Shown one piece after another: positions 28,224-36,957 of a stretch of 64,000 nt of DNA. A model generated the notes under the pieces. That model was not told where the DNA came from and did not search any database. It worked only from the letters and a program-made list of their open reading frames with translations. Position numbers and translations under genes: made by a program. Source of the stretch: JADJVL01 sp046331545 (GTDB lineage Bacteria > Acidobacteriota > Holophagae > Holophagales > Holophagaceae). The stretch spans positions 2,976,001 through 3,040,000 of the forward strand of contig JAXLQR010000002.1 in the NCBI GenBank assembly GCA_046331545.1. Reading direction: 5' to 3'. Every line of letters begins with the position of its first letter. Positions within the stretch are counted from its first letter, which is position 1.

Positions 28224-29570
28224 TCAGTGGGAGGCCGCGGGCGCGGCGTGGGCGGGGCCCGGCCCGTGGGCCACCTCGCGGCCCACCAGGTAGAGGTAGA
28301 GGATCCCCAGCACGAAGTAGAGCCCGCAGAATCCGATGAGGGTGAAGAGGGCCGAGCCGGAGTGCACCGTCGGGCTCGCCCCCTGGGCGGTGCGGAAGAG
28401 GCCGTAGACCAGCCAGGGCTGGCGGCCCAGTTCCGTGGTGAGCCAGCCGGCGGTGGTGGCGATGTAGGGGAAGGGGAAGGCCAGCATCAGGGCCCACCGC
28501 AGGGCCGTGGAGCCTTCCAGCCTCCCGCGCCACTCCTGCACCGCGCCCAGGGCCATGAGCAGGATCATCAGCGTCCCCAGCCCCGCCATGATGTGGAAGG
28601 CGTAGTAGAGCAGTTCGAGGTTCGTCGGCCACTGGTCCGGCGGGAACTCGTTCAGGCCCTTCACCTCGGCGCTGAAGGTGCCGTAGGCGATGAAGCTCAG
28701 CACGGCGGGGACCTTCACCGGGTTGTCCAGGCGGCGCTCGCGGACGTTGGGCTGCCCGATGAGGTTGATCTCCGCCCGGGGGCCGGACTCGAAGCGGCCC
28801 TCCATGGCCGCGAGCGTGACGGGCTGGTGCTTCGCCACGAGCTTGCCCTGCACGTCGCCCGTGGGGAAGGCCACGAGGAGGGAGGCCAGCAGCCCCGCCC
28901 GCACGCCCCAGCGCAGGTTCAGCCGGGCCTGGTCCGCGTGGAGGCCCTTGAGGCTCCAGAAGGCGCCCACCGCCGCGACGACGAAGGAGGCCGTCACCAC
29001 CGCCGCCACCATGGTGTGGGCGTACTGGGCCAGGGCCCACGGATTGAACACGAAGGCCCGGAAGCTGGCGAGCTGCAGGGTGCCGTCGGCGGCCACGGTG
29101 TAGCCCACCGGGTGCTGGAGGAAGGCGTTGGTGGCCACGATGAAGTAGCCGCTGAGCCAGGACCCGAGCCACAGGGCCACCGCGGCCCAGGCGTGGCGCT
29201 TCGGGCCGAGCCTCTTCTCGCCCCACACCAGCAGGGCGAGGAAGCTGCTCTCCAGGAAGAAGGCGAACATGCCCTCCATGCCCAGGGTGTGGCCGATGAT
29301 GCCGCCCGTGTGGCGGGTGAAGGCCGCCCAGTTGGTGCCGAACTGGAATTCCAGCGGAATGCCCGTCACCACGCCGGTGGCGAAGGTGATGCCGAAGACC
29401 CGGATCCAGAAGCGGGCGGCGGCGGCGTGGGCCTCGCCCCCGGGCCGCAGGCTGCGGGCCTTGAGCAGCACGATGAGCAGCGCGAGGCCCATGGTGAGCT
29501 GGGGGAAGAGGTAGTGGTACATCGCGGTGAAGGCGAACTGCAGGCGGTGCCAGAGCAGCGGATCGTCCAT
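28224..29570 (-). CDS. cydA: Cytochrome bd oxidase subunit I, short Q-loop form
   Basis: This 448-residue subunit carries the haems and the quinol site. The haem b595 ligand H19 sits in AMYHYLFPQLTMG. The b558 ligands are in YAHTMVA and YYAFHIMAGLG. GRQPW follows the Q-loop region. It is about 70 residues shorter than E. coli CydA, placing it among short Q-loop (CIO-like) oxidases. The enzyme gives high-affinity, non-proton-pumping O2 reduction. The ATG at 29570 has GGGAG upstream and gives the canonical N-terminus. Confidence 0.97.
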   Translation of the reverse strand: MDDPLLWHRLQFAFTAMYHYLFPQLTMGLALLIVLLKARSLRPGGEAHAAAARFWIRVFGITFATGVVTGIPLEFQFGTNWAAFTRHTGGIIGHTLGMEGMFAFFLESSFLALLVWGEKRLGPKRHAWAAVALWLGSWLSGYFIVATNAFLQHPVGYTVAADGTLQLASFRAFVFNPWALAQYAHTMVAAVVTASFVVAAVGAFWSLKGLHADQARLNLRWGVRAGLLASLLVAFPTGDVQGKLVAKHQPVTLAAMEGRFESGPRAEINLIGQPNVRERRLDNPVKVPAVLSFIAYGTFSAEVKGLNEFPPDQWPTNLELLYYAFHIMAGLGTLMILLMALGAVQEWRGRLEGSTALRWALMLAFPFPYIATTAGWLTTELGRQPWLVYGLFRTAQGASPTVHSGSALFTLIGFCGLYFVLGILYLYLVGREVAHGPGPAHAAPAASH

Positions 29571-29694
29571 GGCGGTCTCCCGTCCCCCCAGGATGCCGGA
29601 GGGCTCCCGGAAAAAGGAGCGCCGGAGTCCTGAATGTGACGGATGCAACCGGGACGCGGCGCTCCTGGCCCAGAATGGACCTGGACGCCCGCCC

Positions 29695-30849
29695 ATGCTG
29701 AACCTGCCGCCCCTCTATCCCATCACCGACGCGCGCCTGGACCGGAGCCTCTCCGCCCAGGTCCGGCGCTTCGGCGAGGCCGGCTTCCCCCTGGTCCAGT
29801 TCCGGGGCAAGCCCCTGCCGGACGACGTCCAGATGGCCGAGCTCCGCGCCGCGCTCCAGGCTTCGGCTGGAAACGGCGGCTGGCCGCGGGTCGTCGTCAA
29901 CGACCGCGCGGACCTGGCCCTGCTCGCCGCGGCGGAGGGGCTCCCGCCCTGGGGCCTCCACCTCGGCCAGGCGGACCTGCCGCCCTCGGAGGCCGCGCGG
30001 CTGCCCGGCCTCGCCGCCCTGCACCTCGGCACGTCCACGCACCAGGCATCGGAATGGGCCGCCGTGGACGCCGCCTGCGACCACGCGGGGGTGGGCCCCG
30101 TACGGGGCACCGCCACGAAATCCGATCACTCGAGCCCCATCGGCTTCGACGGCCTCGCGACGGGCTGCGCGGCCCTGCGGGCCCAGGGCCTCGCGCCCGT
30201 GGCCATCGGCGGGCTGGGGCCCGGGGACCTGGACGCCTGCTTCGCCGCCGGGGCCGAGTCCGTGGCGATGGTGGGCGCCCTGGCCGCCTCGGAGGACCCC
30301 GCCGGGCTCCTCTGGAAGGCGCAGGCGGCGCGGTGGAAGGCCCGGCCGATCCCGCTCCCGGGCCGGTCCGTCGTGCTCGCCGGAAGCAGCGGGGCGGGGA
30401 AGTCCACCCTCGGCGCGATGCTGGCGGCGCGGCTGGGGCTGCCCTTCCATGATCTGGACGACGTCCTCGAGGCCCGGGCGGGCGCGTCCATTCCGGCGAT
30501 CTTCGCGGCGCGGGGCGAGGCGGCCTTCCGGGCCCTGGAATCGGAGCTCCTCCCGGGCCTGCTGGCCTCGCCGTCGGTGGTGGCCCTGGGGGGCGGCGCC
30601 TGGGAGACGGAGGCCGTGCGCCGGGCCGCGCAGGACGCCGGGGCGGCGGTGCTCTGGCTGGCCGAGCGGCCGGAGGCCTGCTGGGCGCGGGTGGCCGCGG
30701 ACCCCCATCGCCCCCTGGCCCGGGATCGCGGGACCTTCCTGGCCCGGCACCGCGCGCGGATGGCGCGGTGGAGCCTGCTGCCCTGCGTGCTGCCCCTGGG
30801 GCGGGGTCCGGAGGAGATCGTGGACGGGCTGCTGGCTGGGGTATGCTGA
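29695..30849 (+). CDS. ThiE-like / shikimate kinase fusion protein
   Basis: In this 384-residue protein, residues 1-205 match thiamine-phosphate synthase/TenI: LVQFRGKPLPDD, VVVNDRADLAL, WGLHLGQADLP, LGTSTH, GPVRGTATKSDH and PVAIGGLGPGD, including the GPVxxTxTK diphosphate loop. Residues 225-384 match shikimate kinase: Walker A GSSGAGKST (230-238), DLDDVLEARAG, IFAARGEAAFRALE, the GGG at 299-301 and RPLARDR. It thus joins thiamine synthesis to the fifth step of the shikimate pathway. Both halves keep their key motifs. It is divergent from cydA and heads a plus-strand run. Confidence 0.85.
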   Translation: MLNLPPLYPITDARLDRSLSAQVRRFGEAGFPLVQFRGKPLPDDVQMAELRAALQASAGNGGWPRVVVNDRADLALLAAAEGLPPWGLHLGQADLPPSEAARLPGLAALHLGTSTHQASEWAAVDAACDHAGVGPVRGTATKSDHSSPIGFDGLATGCAALRAQGLAPVAIGGLGPGDLDACFAAGAESVAMVGALAASEDPAGLLWKAQAARWKARPIPLPGRSVVLAGSSGAGKSTLGAMLAARLGLPFHDLDDVLEARAGASIPAIFAARGEAAFRALESELLPGLLASPSVVALGGGAWETEAVRRAAQDAGAAVLWLAERPEACWARVAADPHRPLARDRGTFLARHRARMARWSLLPCVLPLGRGPEEIVDGLLAGVC

Positions 30850-30859
30850 GCCCCTCCCC

Positions 30860-31600
30860 ATGGACCTCATCCTCTCGGATCTGCACGCCAACCTCCACGC
30901 CCTGCGGGGGGTGCTGCGCTACGCCAACCGGCGGTCCATCCAGCGCTTCGTGATCCTCGGCGACCTGGTGGGCTACGGCGCCCACCCGAACCAGGTGCTG
31001 GAGAAGCTCCGCGAGCTGAAGCCCCGGGTGATGGTGCGGGGGAACCACGACAAGGCCTGCGCGCGCCTGGAGCCCATGACCACCTTCAGCCCGCCGGCCC
31101 GCAGCGCCGCGGAGTGGACGGCGGAGCGGCTCTCCCGGGAGAACCTGCACTTCCTCGAGGAACTGCCCCAGGGCCCGGCCTGGGTGGGGGAGGACTACCA
31201 GATCGCCCATGGCGCCCCCTTCGACGAGGACGCCTACCTCCTCCACCCCCGGGACGCGCTCCACGGCTTCGACTCCTTCCAGGCCCAGCTCTGCTTCTTC
31301 GGCCACACCCACCTGCCGGGCACCTTCGAGCTGGACGAGACGGCCCACACCCTGCGCTGGCTGGAGTTCGAGCCCGGCCAGTGGTTCCACCTGCGGGACG
31401 GCTGCCGCTACCTGGTGAACCCGGGAAGCGTGGGCCAGCCCCGGGACCGGGACCCCCGCCTCTCCTTCATGAGCTACGATCCGGCCAAGCGGCGGCTCAA
31501 GCTCCACCGCCTGGACTACGACCACCGGGGGGCCGCCCGCGCCATCCTCCAGGCGGGGCTCCATTCCCACCTCGCCCACCGCCTCGAGCACGGCATCTGA
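30860..31600 (+). CDS. Calcineurin-like metallophosphoesterase
   Basis: This 246-residue protein has all five family motifs: ILSDLHANLHAL, LGDLVGYG, VRGNHD, AHGAPF and FFGHTHLPG, which bind two metal ions. It ends with a NPGSVGQPRDRDPR block, as in YfcE/ApaH-like phosphodiesterases. Substrate is unknown. The start lies 10 bp beyond the ThiE-kinase fusion stop, so the two are probably co-transcribed. Confidence 0.9.
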   Translation: MDLILSDLHANLHALRGVLRYANRRSIQRFVILGDLVGYGAHPNQVLEKLRELKPRVMVRGNHDKACARLEPMTTFSPPARSAAEWTAERLSRENLHFLEELPQGPAWVGEDYQIAHGAPFDEDAYLLHPRDALHGFDSFQAQLCFFGHTHLPGTFELDETAHTLRWLEFEPGQWFHLRDGCRYLVNPGSVGQPRDRDPRLSFMSYDPAKRRLKLHRLDYDHRGAARAILQAGLHSHLAHRLEHGI

Positions 31601-31613
31601 GGGAGGAGCCGCG

Positions 31614-32348
31614 ATGCCCGTCCGCACCCCGACCCCCGCCGAACTGGAGGACCTGCTGCGCCGGGCCATCGACTTGCGGGCGCCGGCGACCCTGCGCGTC
31701 GAGGGCACGAACCGCCTCTTCGGGGACCTGCGGGTGGCGGGGATGCGCGGCGGCCTCGACCTGCGGCTCGCGGGCGCCAAGCGGCGGGACCTGCTGCCCG
31801 TCCCGGGGACCAAGGCCGCCCTTTCCCTCGTGATCGGCGACGAGGTGCTCAGCGCGCCCACGCTGGTCCTGGAGCCCCAGGAGGACGCGGACCTGCCGGG
31901 GGCGCCGCAGCTGCTGCGCCTCTCCTGGCCCGGACCGGAGATCGCCTTCCACCACCGCGCGGGCATCCGGGTGGCGGCGCCGAGCCAGACGCCGCTCCTG
32001 GCGGAGCTGGAGGCCAACGGCGGGGTGTGGCAGGCCCGCATCCTGAACCTGACGGAGACCGGGCTGGGCCTGGGCCTGGCGGCCATGCTGCCCCTGGAGG
32101 CCTTCAGCATCGTCGAGGTGCGCACGGAGCTGCCCGGCGCGGGCCCGCTGCGGGCGGTGGCGGAGGTGCGCCACGTGACGCTGCTGGACGACGAGGCGCT
32201 GCCCACCCGCATCGGCCTGGTGGTGAAGGACGCGGCGCCGGAGGACATGGACGCGCTCTACCGCTTCGTGCAGATGCGCCGGGCGGACCGCAGCGAGAAC
32301 CTGCGCGCCGACTCGAAGCATGGGGGCGGCGACGGAGCCGGCGCTTGA
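31614..32348 (+). CDS. PilZ/YcgR-like domain protein
   Basis: This 244-residue protein has two beta domains. The C-terminal half has HHRAGIRVAAP and then ARILNLTETGLGLGLA, resembling the RxxxR and (D/N)xSxxG elements of PilZ domains that bind cyclic di-GMP; both are degenerate, with a single Arg spacing and Thr for Ser. Binding cannot be assumed. The TGA stop overlaps a TTG start of arnD, coupling the two. Confidence 0.6.
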   Translation: MPVRTPTPAELEDLLRRAIDLRAPATLRVEGTNRLFGDLRVAGMRGGLDLRLAGAKRRDLLPVPGTKAALSLVIGDEVLSAPTLVLEPQEDADLPGAPQLLRLSWPGPEIAFHHRAGIRVAAPSQTPLLAELEANGGVWQARILNLTETGLGLGLAAMLPLEAFSIVEVRTELPGAGPLRAVAEVRHVTLLDDEALPTRIGLVVKDAAPEDMDALYRFVQMRRADRSENLRADSKHGGGDGAGA

Positions 32349-33235
32349 AGGCCCTCAGCCTCCGCGTGGACGTGGACACGCTGGAGGGCTCGATCCGCGG
32401 CATCCCGGCCCTGCTGCGCATGCTGGACCGGCACCGGATGCGCGCCAGCTTCTACTTCAGCTTCGGCCCGGACAACAGCGGCAAGGCCATCCGCCGCGTG
32501 TTCCGCAAGGGCTTCCTCCAGAAGATGCGCCGCACCAACGCGGCGAAGCTCTACGGCTTCAAGACCATGATGTACGGCGTGCTGCTCCCGGCGCCCATCA
32601 TCTCGAAGAAGGCCGCCGCCGAGATGCGCGCGGCCCTCGCCGCGGGGCACGAGGTGGGCATCCACGCCTGGGACCACGTGCAGTACCACGACCTGCTGGA
32701 CCGGAAGTCCCGCGCGTGGCTCTCGGGGTGGTACGAGCAGGCCCATGGCGCCTTCGAGGAGGTCTTCGGCTTCAAGGCGAAGGGCGCGGTGAGCCCGGCC
32801 TGGCGCTGCAACGATGTGACCTTGGAACTCCAGGAGGGCTATGCCCTCGACTACGCCGGCGACTGCCGCGGCGAGGCGCCGTTCTACCCGATCGTGAAGG
32901 GGAAGGCGCTCGCCACGCTCCAGATCCCCACCACGCTGCCCACCCTGGACGAACTGCTGGGCCTCGACGGCCGCACGCCGGAGCAGGTGAACGAAGCGGT
33001 GTGGGCGATGGTCAAGGAGGACGCCCTCAACGTCTACGCCCTGCACACCGAGGTCGAGGGCGGCGCCCTGGCGGAGACGTTCGACGCGTTCCTCGCCGGC
33101 CTCAACGATCGTGGCGTCGTGGCGCGCACCCACGCCGAGTGGCTGCCCGAGCTGAAGGCCGCGAACCCGCCGGCGAAGGCCCTCGTGCGGAAGGAGATCC
33201 CGGGTCGGGCGGGGTGGGTGAGCTTCGAAGGCTGA
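32345..33235 (+). CDS. arnD: ArnD-like undecaprenyl-phosphate deformylase (polysaccharide deacetylase fold)
   Basis: This 296-residue protein tracks ArnD nearly end to end: LSLRVDVDTLEGSIRGIPAL, SFYFSFGPDNSGKA, GHEVGIHAWDHVQ, YAGDCRGEAPFYP, LQIPTTLPTLDELLG, YALHTEVEGG and IPGRAGWVSF. ArnD deformylates 4-deoxy-4-formamido-arabinose-undecaprenyl phosphate for lipid A modification and polymyxin resistance. The metal-site Asp and His residues are present. No other arn gene is in the window, so the true substrate may be another formylated or acetylated undecaprenyl sugar. A TTG start overlapping the PilZ-like stop is required to keep the first conserved strand. Confidence 0.85.
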   Translation: MKALSLRVDVDTLEGSIRGIPALLRMLDRHRMRASFYFSFGPDNSGKAIRRVFRKGFLQKMRRTNAAKLYGFKTMMYGVLLPAPIISKKAAAEMRAALAAGHEVGIHAWDHVQYHDLLDRKSRAWLSGWYEQAHGAFEEVFGFKAKGAVSPAWRCNDVTLELQEGYALDYAGDCRGEAPFYPIVKGKALATLQIPTTLPTLDELLGLDGRTPEQVNEAVWAMVKEDALNVYALHTEVEGGALAETFDAFLAGLNDRGVVARTHAEWLPELKAANPPAKALVRKEIPGRAGWVSFEG

Positions 33236-33238
33236 AGG

Positions 33239-33937
33239 TCAGCCCTCCATCGCCCGCCTCAACGCCGCCCGCGCCAGCAGCCGGGTGCTGTCCAGCACCG
33301 GCAGCGGCGAATTCGCGTCGTTCACGATGAGGGGGATCTCGGTGCAGCCGAGCACGACGGCGTCGCAGCCCTCGCGCTTCAGGTCTTCGATGGCCCGGAG
33401 GAAGACTGCCACGGACTCGGGCTTGAAGACCCCCTTCACGAGTTCCTCGAAGATGATGCGGTTCAGCTCCGATCGGGTCTCCGCGGGCGGCACGCGGGTC
33501 TCGAGGCCCAGGCGCGCGAGGATCGCGGGGTAGAGGTCGCTCTCCATGGTGTAGCGGGTGCCGGTGAGGCCGATCCGGCGGAAACCCCGACGCTGGGCCT
33601 CGGCGCCCACCACCTCGACGATGTGGAGCCAGGGCAGGGGCGCCCGGGGCGCGACGAAGGGCCAGGCGCGGTGGATGGTGTTGTCGGGGCAGACGAGGAG
33701 CTGGGCCCCGGCGGCCTTCAGCTTGTGGGCCGAGGAGAGCATGAGCTCCGCGACGCCCCGCCAGTCGTCCCGGTCGATGCAGTCCATGGACTCCCCCAGG
33801 CAGTGGGTGTGCAGGGAGACTTCCGGGTGGCGGTGGGTGCCGAGGAAGGCGGCGCCCTCCTCGCAGAAGGTGCGGTAGCAGAGGGCCGCGCCTTCCGCGC
33901 TGCAGGCGACGATGCCGACATGGAGGGGCGTGGGCAT
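33239..33937 (-). CDS. Aspartate/glutamate racemase-family protein
   Basis: This 232-residue protein has two paired half-sites: LLVCPDNTIH supplies the first catalytic region and VVLGCTEIPLIV the second cysteine (GCTE). Both thiol residues of the PLP-independent racemase fold are present. The sequence starts HVGIVACSAEGAALCYRTF, typical of the YgeA-like aspartate racemase group. Product would be a D-amino acid, perhaps for peptidoglycan. It converges with arnD and precedes a small barrel gene in the opposite order (8 bp gap). Confidence 0.88.
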   Translation of the reverse strand: MPTPLHVGIVACSAEGAALCYRTFCEEGAAFLGTHRHPEVSLHTHCLGESMDCIDRDDWRGVAELMLSSAHKLKAAGAQLLVCPDNTIHRAWPFVAPRAPLPWLHIVEVVGAEAQRRGFRRIGLTGTRYTMESDLYPAILARLGLETRVPPAETRSELNRIIFEELVKGVFKPESVAVFLRAIEDLKREGCDAVVLGCTEIPLIVNDANSPLPVLDSTRLLARAALRRAMEG

Positions 33938-33945
33938 GGGGGGGC

Positions 33946-34245
33946 TCAGGCGACGACGTTGAAGATCTCCCGGGAGCCGCCCTCGGCGTGGGGGATGAAC
34001 CGGTCGTAGGTCGCGCGCCATTCCTCGGAGCCCATGATCTTCATGGACTGGTTCTCCCAGTCGCCGAGGCTGGCGAACTCCATCTCGAAGACCAGGGTGT
34101 AGGACGGTCCGGTGAGGTCCGTGAGCAGGCGGTTCTTCGCCCCCACGCCGAGCCTGGCGTTGAGGGCGAGGATCTCCTTGAAGGCGGCGATGGCGGGCCT
34201 GGCCTGGCCGAACTTGAGGCGGAAGGTGTTGCGCACGACGATCAT
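33946..34245 (-). CDS. NIPSNAP-like dimeric barrel protein
   Basis: This 99-residue protein has the pattern of a dimeric alpha-beta barrel: MIVVRNTFRLKFGQARPAIAAFKE, YTLVFEMEFASLGDWE and a closing DRFIPHAEGGSREIF. That is typical of NIPSNAP and other ferredoxin-like small proteins. Function is unknown. It sits upstream of, and probably in one transcript with, the racemase gene. Confidence 0.7.
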   Translation of the reverse strand: MIVVRNTFRLKFGQARPAIAAFKEILALNARLGVGAKNRLLTDLTGPSYTLVFEMEFASLGDWENQSMKIMGSEEWRATYDRFIPHAEGGSREIFNVVA

Positions 34246-34347
34246 GGCGTCCTCCTGCGGACGGGGCTGGTGGGCCCGGTGGGGGGTGGTTGAGGACGGG
34301 AATCCTACCACCGCGAGGCGCGGGTAGGCTGGTCGCGAGGTGCCTCC

Positions 34348-35193
34348 ATGCCTGCGCTTCCGATCCCCGTGCCCATGATCCAGTCCGGACGCATGCCCGA
34401 CGATGTCCGCGCGTGGCGGACGGAGCAGGACGCCATGATGCGGGGGGAGCGTTCGCCCCTCGCGGCGGAGCGCATCGTGGCGCTGGAGGCGGCGCGCATC
34501 ACGATCGGCAGCGGGGCGGAGGTCAGGGTCCGGCTCGAAGGCGCCGGCCTGCCGGCCCTGGCTGGGGAGTTCGTGGTCCAGGACGGCAAGGTAATCCTGA
34601 AGGCGACGGACGCGGCGCTCACGGTGAACGGCGCCTTCGTCGCGGAGCGCGCCCTGGCGCCCACGGACCGGCTGGCCTTCGGCCCCTACCGGCTGCAACT
34701 CCGCCGCCCCGGCGGCGTGCCGACCCTGCGGGTGTCGAACCTGGCGCGCCCGGAGATGAAGGGCTTCCACGGCCTGAAGTACTTCCCCTACGACGGCCGC
34801 TTCCGGGTGGCGGCGACCTTTAGGCCATCCACGGAGGCGAAGGAGGTCACCGTGGAGGCCACCCGCGGCGGCCCCCAGACGCTGCGCCTCGCCGGGCTGC
34901 TCACGTTCACGCTGCTGGGGAAGGTGCGCGCGCTGGAGGCCTACGTGGACGGGGACGAGCCCGACAGCCTCTTCGTCCTCTTCCGCGACCGCACGAGCGG
35001 GAAGGAGACCTATCCCGTGGGGCGGTACCTCTACGTGCCCCGCGGCCAGGACGGCAAGACCACCATCGACTTCAACAAGGCCCACAACCCGCTCTGCGCC
35101 TACGGGCCCTTGTTCTTCTGCCCCATCCCGCCGAAGCAGAACCACCTGGACGTGCGGATTCCGGTGGGGGAGAAGGTCTACGCGAGCCACTGA
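34348..35193 (+). CDS. DUF1684 protein
   Basis: This 281-residue protein has the DUF1684 hallmarks at the C-terminus: ETYPVGRYLYVP, then TTIDFNKAHNPLCAYGPLFFCPIPPKQNHLDV and PVGEKVY. The N-terminal half is beta-rich (residues 45-130), FHA-like in strand rhythm but not assigned. No signal peptide is evident in the chosen start, which has GAGG upstream. The family has no known biochemical role. Confidence 0.85.
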   Translation: MPALPIPVPMIQSGRMPDDVRAWRTEQDAMMRGERSPLAAERIVALEAARITIGSGAEVRVRLEGAGLPALAGEFVVQDGKVILKATDAALTVNGAFVAERALAPTDRLAFGPYRLQLRRPGGVPTLRVSNLARPEMKGFHGLKYFPYDGRFRVAATFRPSTEAKEVTVEATRGGPQTLRLAGLLTFTLLGKVRALEAYVDGDEPDSLFVLFRDRTSGKETYPVGRYLYVPRGQDGKTTIDFNKAHNPLCAYGPLFFCPIPPKQNHLDVRIPVGEKVYASH

Positions 35194-35227
35194 GGCCGCC
35201 CGGACCGGCCCGGGGCGAGGTCCGGCG

Positions 35228-36007
35228 TCAGCCTGAGGGCAGCGTCCGGAGCACGTCCTCCAACCACGCGCAGAACGCGGCGTGGGCCAGGCTTGCGGGA
35301 TCGAGGAACGCCATGTGCCCTGTCCCTTCGAGCTCGTGGAGGGTGACCGCATCTCCCGCCTGCTGGGCGGCCTCGGCGTAATCCCGGGCCAGCGCCACGG
35401 GCAGCGCCGCGTCCTCGGTGCCGTGGAGGATGAGCTGGGGGACGCCGAGGGGCAGGTGGGCGAGGGGCGAGATCGATCACACCCGCTCCGGGAGGTCCTC
35501 GGGGGCGCCGCCGAGGAGGCCTGCGACGGCCCCGTTGCCGGAGCCCAGGGCATGGACGCGGGCGAGGTCGGGGATGCCCGCCAGGGAGGCCACGGCGCGG
35601 GACCGCACCCGGGGATGGCGGGGCGCGAAGGGCGAAGGCCGTTCGCCCAGGGCCGTCAGGAGGGCGAGGTGGCCGCCGGCGGAGTGCCCGGCCGCGACGA
35701 CTTTGGAAAGATCGAGGCCGTGGGACGCGAGGGCGGGATCCGCGAGGAAGTCCAGGGCGGCGAAGGCGTCGGCCACGGTGCCGGGCCAGCCGCCGCCGGG
35801 CTCCCCCACGCGGCGGTATTCCACGTTCCACACCGCGTAGCCGCGCCGGACGAGGTCCGCCGCGAGGTCGTCCATCTGGTCGCTGCCGTAGGGGAAGCGC
35901 CAGAAGCCGCCGTGGAAGAGGGCGACGATGCCTGCGGGCCGCGCGTCGGGGAGGTGGAGGTCCGCGACCTGGCTCGGGGCGGGGCCGTAGGCGTAGGGGA
36001 TCGGCAT
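35228..36007 (-). pseudogene. Alpha/beta hydrolase interrupted by one in-frame TGA
   Basis: The reading frame from 36007 to 35228 encodes 259 codons but has TGA at codon 177 (35477-35479). Before it lie the oxyanion region LFHGGFWRFPY and the nucleophile GHSAGG (S109). After it, in the same frame, come LILHGTEDAALPV (acid residue), LEGTGHMAFLDP (histidine) and a normal C-terminus. All three catalytic residues survive, so the stop is either very recent, a sequencing error, or recoded. No convincing bacterial selenocysteine hairpin was seen downstream. The family includes kynurenine-formamidase-like and carboxylesterase-type hydrolases. Confidence 0.75.
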
Positions 36008-36055
36008 GGCGGGAGTATGCCCCAGGGCGCGGGATCGCGTCCTGGTCCGGGCCCG

Positions 36056-36505
36056 TCAGCCCTTCTCCACCGCCGCCTTGAAGTCCTCCAGGTCCGCCAG
36101 GATGTGCTTGCGGATCACGCCCCGGAAGAACAGCTCCATGGGGATCGCCTTGAGCTTCGAGGCCAGGCCCTGGGGCCGGGAGTCGTGGGCGCTGATGAGG
36201 GTGACGCCGTCCGGGCCCTCGGTGAGCCGCAGCGTCGTGCTGAACACGAACCCGTCGCTCTCCGCGCGGGTGGTGTAGGACTCGCCCTCCACGGCCTCGG
36301 TGATCCATTTCTCCACCGTCGCAGGCTCGCCGAAGAGGATGCGCGTCTCCTTCCAGCGCAGGCCGACGAGTCCGGTGGCGGGGCGGGAGACGATCTCGAC
36401 CTTCTCGATGCCGCGGATGAGGTCGGCGGCGCGGTCGACATCGGTGATCGCGGACCAGACTGCAGCATTGGAGGCTTGGATGGTGAGCTGAGCCTCAACG
36501 AGCAT
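36056..36505 (-). CDS. SRPBCC-family protein
   Basis: This 149-residue protein begins MLVEAQLTIQASNAAVWSAITDVDRAADLIRG, the opening strand and helix of START/SRPBCC ligand-binding proteins. It continues with the beta sheet WKETRILFG, TTRAESDGFVFSTTLRLTE and a long C-terminal helix (LADLEDFKAAVEKG). It likely binds a hydrophobic ligand; identity unknown. GGGAGG in front of the ATG supports the start. Confidence 0.85.
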   Translation of the reverse strand: MLVEAQLTIQASNAAVWSAITDVDRAADLIRGIEKVEIVSRPATGLVGLRWKETRILFGEPATVEKWITEAVEGESYTTRAESDGFVFSTTLRLTEGPDGVTLISAHDSRPQGLASKLKAIPMELFFRGVIRKHILADLEDFKAAVEKG

Positions 36506-36642
36506 GGGGTTCCTCCCGGGGACTGGCATTGATGGTGACGCGCGATGGCGGGCCTGACGAGTCGCACGGTTGGAGCCGGCGCAGCCATGGAGTACATCGC
36601 CTTCGCGGCATCGGGGCCACAGGCCGGAAGTCGGGGACGGGG

Positions 36643-36673
36643 TTGCCAAAAGGGCAACAAAAGTTACACTTTT
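36643..36673 (+). promoter_or_regulatory. Paired inverted repeats, candidate operator of the toxin-antitoxin operon
   Basis: TTGCC-aaaag-GGCAA (36643-36657) and AAAAGT-TAC-ACTTTT (36659-36673) are two perfect inverted repeats in tandem. They lie 14 bp before the antitoxin GTG, and the surrounding bases are unusually AT-rich. Phd/YefM antitoxins typically bind such repeats to repress their own operon, so autoregulation is likely but inferred. Confidence 0.55.
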
Positions 36674-36687
36674 CTTGGAGGTGCCCC

Positions 36688-36957
36688 GTGGCACTGAAAA
36701 CCCAGACGAAGCCCCTGACCGAGGTGCGCCGGCATGCTTCCGAAGTCTTCGAGGAGGTCCGGGCGACCAAGCAGCCCGTGGTGGTGACCGAGCATGGCCG
36801 CAGCGCGGGCGTGATCATGGATCCCGAGATGTACGATGCGCTCCAGGAACGCCTCCAGGTCCTGGAGGCGATCGCCCTGGGCGAGGTGGACATCGCCGCC
36901 GGCCGGACGGTGGCCTGGGCGGACGTCAAGCGCAGGCTCCAGAAATGGGCGCGCTGA
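36688..36957 (+). CDS. Phd/YefM-family antitoxin
   Basis: This 89-residue protein shows the family core KPLTEVRRHASEVFEEVRATKQPVVVTEHGRSAGVIMDPEMYDAL. It would bind DNA through its N-terminal half and neutralise the toxin through its C-terminal tail. The GTG start has GGAGG six bases upstream. Its last codons overlap the toxin start by 13 bp, the usual antitoxin-first arrangement. Confidence 0.9.
   Translation: MALKTQTKPLTEVRRHASEVFEEVRATKQPVVVTEHGRSAGVIMDPEMYDALQERLQVLEAIALGEVDIAAGRTVAWADVKRRLQKWAR

Noticed and set aside
35440..35479. Selenocysteine insertion at the hydrolase TGA.
   Set aside because: The bases following the stop do not form a convincing short stem with a bacterial SECIS-type loop, and known homologues of this fold do not use selenocysteine at this position. 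Kept as an interrupted gene instead.
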